The position numbers and the translations under genes were made by a program. 25,271 nt of DNA. Origin: an uncultured bacterium (GTDB lineage: Bacteria; Patescibacteriota; Minisyncoccia; Phycocordibacterales; UBA918). Where the stretch lies: the NCBI GenBank assembly GCA_913050645.1, contig CAJXAG010000010.1, forward strand, positions 1 through 25,271, in the 5' to 3' direction. Under the pieces are notes generated by a model, which was not told the origin of the DNA, did no database searches, and saw only the letters and a program-made list of their open reading frames with translations. This document shows, piece after piece, positions 20,695 through 25,271 of the stretch (position 1 is its first letter; each line of letters begins with the position of its first letter).

Positions 20695-20723
20695 TTGATA
20701 CGATGTAACGTCGTTATTATAGT
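20695..20723 (+). promoter_or_regulatory. Predicted promoter of the DUF1294 gene
   Basis: TTGATA at 20695-20700 and TATAGT at 20718-20723 are spaced by 17 nt, a good sigma-70-type match. The leader to the ATG at 20771 would be about 40 nt, and no SD is visible in it. Confidence 0.55.
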
Positions 20724-20770
20724 ACATAAAGGTTATTGCAGGTTTAAGTACAGATACTATTTACATATTT

Positions 20771-21055
20771 ATGCCCCCAACCCAAATCCTCCTCACCCTC
20801 TTCCTCATCATAAATCTCTACACCTTCTTTTCTGTCGCCTACGACAAGCGCAAAGCAATCCGTAGCCACGGCCACAAACGCACTCCTGAAGGTTATATTT
20901 TCTTTCTTGCGGTAGCTTTTGGTGCAGTGGGTGTCTATGCTGCAATGCACATGTTCAGACATAAAACACGTAAGTGGTACTTTCAGATTGGTATACCATT
21001 ACTTATCCTCCAGAATGCAGCTATTTTTTATGTAGTCTGGAAGTTTTTTATTTAA
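20771..21055 (+). CDS. DUF1294 family small membrane protein
   Basis: The 94 residues match the DUF1294 pattern: an N-terminal helix ending in LYTFFSVAYDKRKA, then RTPEGYIFFLAVAFGAVGVYAAMHMFRHKTRK with the diagnostic FRHKT box at about 63-67, and a last helix GIPLLILQNAAIFYVVWKFF. Three to four membrane segments are predicted. The function of the family is unknown. The gene is convergent with the minus-strand gene at 21146, and a shared bidirectional terminator lies between them. Confidence 0.88.
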   Translation: MPPTQILLTLFLIINLYTFFSVAYDKRKAIRSHGHKRTPEGYIFFLAVAFGAVGVYAAMHMFRHKTRKWYFQIGIPLLILQNAAIFYVVWKFFI

Positions 21056-21069
21056 ACATACCAGAGCAC

Positions 21070-21095
21070 CACGTACGTACGACCGTACGTACGTG
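21070..21095. repeat. 26-bp palindrome made of ACGT units
   Basis: The 12-base arms (21070-21081 and 21084-21095) are perfect reverse complements around AC and consist of repeated ACGT/GTAC. It lies between the DUF1294 stop and the shared terminator. Confidence 0.85.
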
Positions 21096-21117
21096 TACCA
21101 AAATCTAAAGAAAACAG

Positions 21118-21147
21118 AAAAAAGCAGCGCCCTGGCGCTGCTTTTTT
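21118..21147. terminator. Bidirectional intrinsic terminator
   Basis: A perfect 14-bp stem with six A on one side, GCAGCGCC/GGCGCTGC in the middle and six T on the other is closed by a CT loop. It serves the DUF1294 gene on the plus strand and the gene at 21146-21589 on the minus strand, overlapping the stop codon of the latter. Confidence 0.92.
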
Positions 21148-21589
21148 ATGGAATTCCTTTGGTTCTTTCATACTCCGTAGCCATCTGACCATTGAGAAAT
21201 TCTTCAAATTCGTCACTAGTTTCCTCAAGAAATACAAGTGCGGCCGTGATACGCATATCATCGAGTGTGACACCGATTTCTTTTCTATCGTAGCCGACCT
21301 GCTGCACGTTTTTTAAGATGAGTGCTTGCAGGTTTGGCAGTGCTTGTGCGATAAAACTCGCTTCACACTCATGACAAAACTGTATCTGATCGAGATCAAA
21401 GTCCATTTCTTCTGCAAAGGTACAGGTTACAGGAGCGACTGCTTGAATGAGTAGTGATTGCAGTGTGGTTTCTACTAGATACTCTTGGCCATATCGCTGA
21501 GCATCAAGTGTCGCACACAGTGACTCTACATCTTCTCGTGTGGATGCTGTACCATCAGGTATTTGGATATGGAGATTGCCGATAAGCAT
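21146..21589 (-). CDS. Hypothetical protein with a CHEC motif
   Basis: I do not recognise this 147-residue acidic protein. It has no membrane segment. The N-terminus MLIGNLHIQIPDG is beta-like and the rest looks helical. A CxxC-type pair, C72-H-E-C75, with other Cys at 25 and 56, could bind a metal, though the set is not a standard zinc finger. The start is well supported: AAGGAGG lies 7 nt upstream on the minus strand, the strongest SD in the window. It may share a transcript with the HAD gene upstream of it (21658-22389), but a terminator-like hairpin lies between. Confidence 0.75.
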   Translation of the reverse strand: MLIGNLHIQIPDGTASTREDVESLCATLDAQRYGQEYLVETTLQSLLIQAVAPVTCTFAEEMDFDLDQIQFCHECEASFIAQALPNLQALILKNVQQVGYDRKEIGVTLDDMRITAALVFLEETSDEFEEFLNGQMATEYERTKGIP

Positions 21590-21623
21590 TGCTACGCCTC
21601 CTTCGCAACTGGTCTAAGTCCAC

Positions 21624-21659
21624 AATACCATAAAAAACCTCCCTTAAGGGGTAGGTATT
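21624..21659 (-). terminator. Terminator of the minus-strand HAD gene
   Basis: Read on the minus strand, a stem-loop made of CCTACCC and GGGAGG is followed by six T. An outer pair, AATACC at 21624 and GGTATT at 21654, extends it. It overlaps the stop of the gene at 21658. Confidence 0.65.
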
Positions 21660-22389
21660 AGGATAGTTTTGCCTTTAGTTTCTTCAAGCAATCCATGTCA
21701 TCCGCTACCTGAACTGCCTCTATAACTCCAACGACCGTCTCATCATTTCCGCCAGGGAACAGTGCATCACCAAAGAAGATGCACTCGTCTTTGTTCCAAC
21801 CTTGATGTTCAATCAAGCGTGCGATGTTATATCCCTTGTTCCGACCCTTCCTAAAGTAATCCAGGCAGGTACTACCACCCATTTTTACCTCAACAGTTGC
21901 TGATTCAAAAGGGAATTGTTCAAGCAAAGCAGCACGCTTTTTGAAGTCGCCGTCGCAGGCCTTCTTTTCAGTTGTGTCAGCGTTGTGGCCGTAGATACTT
22001 AGTGAAATCTGAGAACCGCGATCTTCAATCAAATCGTCTTCATCTGGCACTGCATGCGTACACGCTCCCCAAACACAGTCACTGTGCGAAAGTATTTCTC
22101 TCTTCTCGTCATCTGAAAGTTTATCAAACCAGAGTTCTGTCCCGTCAGTATGAATTGCATGATTGCCGTTTTGTCCCATGCAGATAACTTCCACACCATC
22201 CATCTGCCAGGCCATTTGATCATTGTGTGATCCTGAAATAATGCCAATAGTTTGATCGAGAGAAATGAGGAAATCCTTCATTTTCGGATGTATTTTACTC
22301 CGACTAGGGGTTACCGTACCGTCCATATCGAAGAATAAATGTTTGTAGTGCATCCTATTAGAGATAGGACACCAGGTTTGTGGCATCAC
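21658..22389 (-). CDS. Phosphomannomutase-like HAD hydrolase (eukaryotic PMM type)
   Basis: HAD motif I is FFDMDGTVTPSR, with D21 and D23 counted from the 22389 start. Further along are IISGSHNDQM, MGQNGNHAIHTDG, IEDRGSQISLSIYGHNA, VKMGGSTCLDYFRKGRNKGY and the motif IV-like block ECIFFGDALFPGGNDETVV. This order and the paired GG(S/I)xxxD...FFGDxxxPGGND blocks match eukaryotic-type phosphomannomutases (HAD IIB), which interconvert mannose 6- and 1-phosphate for GDP-mannose. Bacteria usually use an unrelated alpha-phosphohexomutase for this. At 243 residues the length fits. The family N-terminus is closer to the in-frame ATG at 22353 (MHYKHLFFD), so the true start may lie there. Substrate not proven. 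Confidence 0.78.
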   Translation of the reverse strand: MMPQTWCPISNRMHYKHLFFDMDGTVTPSRSKIHPKMKDFLISLDQTIGIISGSHNDQMAWQMDGVEVICMGQNGNHAIHTDGTELWFDKLSDDEKREILSHSDCVWGACTHAVPDEDDLIEDRGSQISLSIYGHNADTTEKKACDGDFKKRAALLEQFPFESATVEVKMGGSTCLDYFRKGRNKGYNIARLIEHQGWNKDECIFFGDALFPGGNDETVVGVIEAVQVADDMDCLKKLKAKLS

Positions 22390-22605
22390 TATGATTACTT
22401 TCTGTTAAACAGTGCCGACCGCGTAAGTATTTCATATTATCAAAATGTGTCCGTTATTATAATTGACTGAATAATGGCTTTTAAATTGTCCATTGATTTG
22501 TATACCCCTCCCGTACAAATGCTTTTATCTCAAACTGAAGCATACGCAGAATAATACTCTAAAAACATGAAAAATGTTACCGGAGGACTTGTCCACTTTT
22601 CCATT
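22390..22605. other. Intergenic region between the HAD gene and the atp promoter
   Basis: No gene is supported. A 7-bp inverted pair, ATTTGTA at 22496 and TACAAAT at 22514, spans an 11-nt loop. A smaller hairpin lies at 22564-22578. TATAAT-like words occur on both strands near 22455. The divergent promoters of the HAD gene and the atp operon must lie here and just downstream. Confidence 0.5.
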
Positions 22606-22632
22606 TTGTTTTTTAGAATAATATGCTACTAT
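22606..22632 (+). promoter_or_regulatory. Predicted promoter of the ATP synthase operon
   Basis: TTGTTT at 22606-22611 and an extended -10, TGCTACTAT (TACTAT at 22627-22632), are spaced by 15 nt. An alternative -10, TATAGC at 22630-22635, ends 7 nt before the ATG of a 28-codon frame at 22643-22729. The leader before atpB is about 150 nt. Confidence 0.45.
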
Positions 22633-22789
22633 AGCCGCGCAAATGGATATTTTCTATTTGAAACAAGGAAGTAATTTTGGACAACAGAGTCATAAACCAA
22701 AGAGGCTACGTATCGGTTTATACCTTTAATTGTCCCGAATTACATTGTGATTCTCTTAGAAATGAGTTTATTTGCCTAATAAGAGAGGT

Positions 22790-23566
22790 ATGTTTTCACT
22801 CATTAATACAGCATATGCAGCGGAGACAGGAGGAATTTCTGTCAAACTAGCACCATATATTGTGGGATATGTTGGTGGGATACCAATTACCGCAACACTC
22901 CTTACCGTTTGGCTGACTATGATTGTTCTTGTTGCAGTCGCACATTTTGCTGGGAAATCACCAAAGATGGTGCCTGGCAAGCTTCAAAGTATGTTTGAAG
23001 TGCTTCTTGGTGGTGTGTTTGACTATGTTGCTGAAGTTTTGGAAAGTAAAAAACTCGCAAAAAGGTATTTCCCAATCATAATGACTATCTTCCTGTTTAT
23101 ACTCACGATGAACTGGATCGGCCTTTTGCCCGGGGTGACCTCCATTGGAATCTACAATGCATACGATAAATTTATACCCCTGCTGTACCCACCAGCGAGT
23201 GACCTGAACATAACCATTGGATTTGCGATTGTGGCATTTGTCACTATTGAGGTCGCTGGTGTTCTCGCTATTGGAGTTTGGAAATACGCAGGAAAATTTA
23301 TCAATTTTAAATCACCTTTGGGATTTGTTATTGGTATTATTGAACTCCTTTCAGAACTTGCACGACTTATTTCGTTCTCGTTCCGTCTCTTTGGAAATAT
23401 TTTTGCAGGGAAAACGCTTCTTTTAGTGGTCATGTTCCTTGCCACACCGTATCTTCTGCCGATACCACTGATTGCGTATGAGTTCTTTGTCGGTTTTATA
23501 CAAGCATTTATTTTTGCAATTTTGACATTATATTTCATCAAACTTGCAACCGAAGAACCTCACTAA
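22790..23566 (+). CDS. atpB: F-type ATP synthase subunit a (AtpB)
   Basis: Subunit a forms the proton half-channels next to the c-ring. Five to six membrane helices are visible. The key block is ELARLISFSFRLFGNIFAG, whose Arg (R199 from this start) is the essential channel residue, followed by the closing helix YEFFVGFIQAFIFAILTLYFIKLA. The ATG at 22790 (MFSLINTAYAAE) is preferred. A TTG at 22772 would add six residues, and the purine stretch AAGAGAGG lies too near the ATG to be a good SD. It is the first recognisable gene of the operon; no atpI or atpZ precedes it. 72 nt separate it from atpE. Confidence 0.95.
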   Translation: MFSLINTAYAAETGGISVKLAPYIVGYVGGIPITATLLTVWLTMIVLVAVAHFAGKSPKMVPGKLQSMFEVLLGGVFDYVAEVLESKKLAKRYFPIIMTIFLFILTMNWIGLLPGVTSIGIYNAYDKFIPLLYPPASDLNITIGFAIVAFVTIEVAGVLAIGVWKYAGKFINFKSPLGFVIGIIELLSELARLISFSFRLFGNIFAGKTLLLVVMFLATPYLLPIPLIAYEFFVGFIQAFIFAILTLYFIKLATEEPH

Positions 23567-23638
23567 TAGGTAATCATGAGCCTGTCTCACTCGAGGTTGG
23601 TTCGTACTTACATATTATTAAGGTTAATTTAAACTATT

Positions 23639-23905
23639 ATGACACCAGAAATGGAATTTGCGTTGCAAGCTGCACAGATGAGTTCAGACTCAATCAAGGC
23701 AATTGCTATGGCTATCGCTGCAGGTATTGGTGTACTCGGTCCTGGTATTGGTATCGGTATGCTCGTTTCTAAAGCACTAGAAGCTATTGGACGTAACCCA
23801 GAAGCGACAGGAAAAATCCAGGCTACTATGTTCATTGGTATTGCGTTCGTTGAAGCGCTTGCTATTTTTGCTCTAGTTGTTGCATTCGTAATCAAGTTCG
23901 CATAA
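23639..23905 (+). CDS. atpE: F-type ATP synthase subunit c (AtpE)
   Basis: The 88 residues form the two-helix hairpin of the c-ring. Helix 1 is rich in Gly (AIAAGIGVLGPGIGIG), the polar loop is GRNPEA at 51-56, and helix 2 carries the ion-binding carboxylate E72 (GIAFVEALAIFALVVAFV). The residue after E72 is Ala, and no Gln is seen at the partner position in helix 1, so the sodium-type signature is absent and a proton is the likely ion. A large stem-loop follows the gene before atpF, which may matter because c is needed in excess over the other subunits. Confidence 0.96.
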   Translation: MTPEMEFALQAAQMSSDSIKAIAMAIAAGIGVLGPGIGIGMLVSKALEAIGRNPEATGKIQATMFIGIAFVEALAIFALVVAFVIKFA

Positions 23906-23918
23906 ATAAGTCTCAGTT

Positions 23919-24016
23919 ATACCGCATCTACTTTGTCGCACTGCAGTAATTTTTCTTTCACCGTAGCAGCACCTACGGCTCAAGAAAAATTCTTTGTGCT
24001 CCGCGTATCTGCGGCA
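23919..24016 (+). promoter_or_regulatory. Large stem-loop between atpE and atpF
   Basis: The core is a perfect 10-bp stem (23948-23957 with 23982-23991) enclosing a perfect 6-bp hairpin (23961-23966 with 23973-23978, loop CAGCAC). An outer, imperfect pairing of CCGCA with TGCGG flanks it. No T-run follows on either strand, so it is more likely an mRNA-stabilising or processing element than a terminator. The atpE-atpF gap of 172 nt is long for this operon. Confidence 0.65.
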
Positions 24017-24077
24017 TCCTGAAACTTATTTGCCCGTGTTGCGAGAGTAAGACATGCAAATTTGCTAAAGAATTATT

Positions 24078-24527
24078 ATGGAACAACTACTACAAGCATT
24101 TGGTATCGACACGAAATTGATCATCATTCAGATCATCAACTTTGTGGTACTTGCTGGTGCACTTTCATACTTCCTCTATAAGCCAGTACTTGGCATGCTA
24201 GAAAAGCGTGAAGAAAAAATTGCACAAGGAGTACAAGACGCTGAAGAAGCTGCAAAAGCAAAAGCATCTGCAGATGAAGAAAAGAAAGAAATTCTTTCTG
24301 CTGCACACAAAGATGCTGAAGAAGTTGGTGCAAATGCAAAGAAGTACGCAGACGAGAAAGCTGCAACCATCGTTGCCGATGCGCAGACAAAAGCTGAAGG
24401 TGTTATTAAAGACGCTGAAGGCAAGGGTGAGGAAATCAAAGTACAAGCACGAAAGGAAAGTGAAGCAGAAGTTGCGAAGCTTGCCGTGCTTGCTGCTGAG
24501 AAAGTCCTCACACAGAAATCATCATAA
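24078..24527 (+). CDS. atpF: F-type ATP synthase subunit b (AtpF)
   Basis: Subunit b is the peripheral stalk that holds F1 against the rotor. The 149 residues show one N-terminal membrane helix at about 13-34 (LIIIQIINFVVLAGALSYFLY), the usual KPVLGMLEKREEKI hinge, and then a long Ala/Lys/Glu-rich right-handed coiled coil to the end (AAEKVL). Length is typical. Only 5 nt separate its stop from the atpH start, which fits translational coupling. No second b-type gene is seen. Confidence 0.95.
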   Translation: MEQLLQAFGIDTKLIIIQIINFVVLAGALSYFLYKPVLGMLEKREEKIAQGVQDAEEAAKAKASADEEKKEILSAAHKDAEEVGANAKKYADEKAATIVADAQTKAEGVIKDAEGKGEEIKVQARKESEAEVAKLAVLAAEKVLTQKSS

Positions 24528-24532
24528 ATATT

Positions 24533-24913
24533 ATGAAAAACGACTATATCCAAGCAACCCTTGAGTTACTTAATGCAGGAAAAGACTTGCAAGCAGTACT
24601 TAATGGACTCAAGAATAATATGGAACAAAAAGGACATATGCGCCTGTATGCTTCTGTGTTGCGAGGAATTGTTCGTATTCTGGAAACCCAAAAAGCAACA
24701 AAAACTGCTGTCTATGTCGCGAAAGAAGCTGACATAGAAGCATTGAACGTTGAAATTGACGACGCAATTAAAACCCTTGGTGCAACCGATGCACCAGAAA
24801 CAATTGTTGACCCAACTATTATTGGTGGTGTTGTAGTAAAAGACGGCAACACCGTACTTGATCGCAGTTACAAAACTGCACTTACCAATCTTTACCGAGC
24901 GATTACCAAATAA
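24533..24913 (+). CDS. atpH: F-type ATP synthase subunit delta (AtpH), short form
   Basis: The position between atpF and atpA and the C-terminal motif VDPTIIGGVVVKDGNTVLDRSYKTALTNLYRAI identify subunit delta, which links the peripheral stalk to the top of F1. It has only 126 residues, against about 175-180 in well-studied species. The conserved C-terminal part is present, and the N-terminal six-helix bundle that grips alpha subunits appears reduced to about 85 residues. The start ATG 5 nt after atpF is the only sensible one. Without its context the protein would be hard to name. Confidence 0.85.
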   Translation: MKNDYIQATLELLNAGKDLQAVLNGLKNNMEQKGHMRLYASVLRGIVRILETQKATKTAVYVAKEADIEALNVEIDDAIKTLGATDAPETIVDPTIIGGVVVKDGNTVLDRSYKTALTNLYRAITK

Positions 24914-24932
24914 AATGAGAAAAGGAGCGCAA

Positions 24933-24994
24933 GCGACTATTTCGAATTTTATTCCTGATTTTTTCTAACCTTGGGAAAATCACTGGATAGTCGC
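24933..24994 (+). promoter_or_regulatory. Stem-loop between atpH and atpA
   Basis: GCGACTAT at 24933-24940 pairs perfectly with ATAGTCGC at 24987-24994. Inside, GATTTTTTC at 24957 and GAAAATC at 24975 can pair with a two-base bulge. The gap between the genes is 108 nt. No T-run follows the stem, so it is not a standard terminator. Confidence 0.5.
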
Positions 24995-25021
24995 CATTAC
25001 TAATCTTTACTTACAAAAATT

Positions 25022-25271
25022 ATGAGCACAGCTATAATCGATAGAATCAAAAAGGAGATCGAAAATCTCGACACAACTGCAGCCCCAGAAGAGGTGGGTG
25101 TAGTGAGTACCGTAGGTGACGGTATCGCTGAAATTGAAGGACTTTCAAAAGCACAAATGATGGAGATGGTCGTTTTTGACGACGGAGAAAGCAAGGCTCT
25201 GGAGGAAGTGCTTGAGAATGACAATGCACTGTATGGCCTTATTCTCAACCTTGAGGAAGATGTCGTGAAAG
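25022..25271 (+). CDS. atpA: F-type ATP synthase subunit alpha (AtpA), 3' partial
   Basis: Only the first 83 codons are inside the window. They match the N-terminal crown domain of subunit alpha: a helical start (IIDRIKKEIENL), then EEVGVVSTVGDGIAEIEGLSKAQMMEMVVF and ALYGLILNLEEDVVK, the usual GxVxxVGDGIAxVxGL pattern. Catalytic motifs lie beyond the end. It follows atpH in the canonical order. Confidence 0.93.
   Translation, partial: MSTAIIDRIKKEIENLDTTAAPEEVGVVSTVGDGIAEIEGLSKAQMMEMVVFDDGESKALEEVLENDNALYGLILNLEEDVVK

Noticed and set aside
22567..22674. Short plus-strand frame starting MKNVTGGLVHF upstream of atpB
   Set aside because: It overlaps the predicted atp promoter and has neither an SD nor a -10 box at the right distance.
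24915..24968. 17-codon frame starting MRKGAQATISNF between atpH and atpA
   Set aside because: Too short and covered by the stem-loop; no independent support.
4992..25271. UGA read as glycine (genetic code 25)
   Set aside because: uvrA, uvrB, uvrC, ddl and the atp genes contain no in-frame TGA and use GGN for conserved glycines, for example in the Walker motifs.

Overview
The window looks like a piece of a Candidate Phyla Radiation (Patescibacteria) genome, most like Parcubacteria. This is inferred from the gene content and not from a marker tree. The pointers are a giant surface protein mixing phage tail-fibre-like and VCBS/FG-GAP repeats, a Lys-tailed membrane protein with Ig-like and calcium-binding domains, reduced versions of universal enzymes (UvrC, UvrA, UGDH-like, AtpH), little Shine-Dalgarno use, and short intergenic gaps. 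Of 20 genes whose stop is visible and secure, none ends in TGA (15 TAA, 5 TAG).

Layout. 1-4958 is the 3' part of a very long surface adhesin-like gene. 4992-16000 holds uvrB, uvrA and uvrC, interleaved with a receiver-domain protein, a Lys-tailed surface protein, a membrane histidine kinase and an 84-residue orphan. 16025-18911 holds a short UDP-sugar dehydrogenase-like gene, D-Ala-D-Ala ligase, a pterin carbinolamine dehydratase-like gene and a membrane-anchored hypothetical, closed by a perfect terminator. 18955-19775 has no secure protein gene but is rich in RNA structure: a candidate small RNA with its own promoter and terminator, a 22-bp fragment of tRNA-Ala, the complete tRNA-Ala(UGC) with its terminator, and a large three-way-junction inverted repeat whose arms copy the tRNA T-arm. 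19788-20663 is a membrane-anchored hypothetical gene split by an in-frame TGA. 20771-22389 holds a DUF1294 membrane protein, then two minus-strand genes (a hypothetical and a eukaryote-type phosphomannomutase-like HAD protein). 22390-25271 is the leader and first genes of the F-type ATP synthase operon (atpB, atpE, atpF, atpH, atpA; the last is cut by the window end), with stem-loops between atpE and atpF and between atpH and atpA.

Functional themes: nucleotide excision repair (all three Uvr proteins within 11 kb), envelope and surface (adhesin, tethered surface protein, Ddl), a two-component signalling pair, and energy conversion. A repeated signal is a -10 box, often preceded by TG, ending 6-9 nt before the start codon. 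It suggests that much of this genome may be expressed from leaderless mRNAs. The most unusual items are the cysteine-free UvrC, the tRNA-derived structured element, the candidate structured small RNA and the in-frame TGA.
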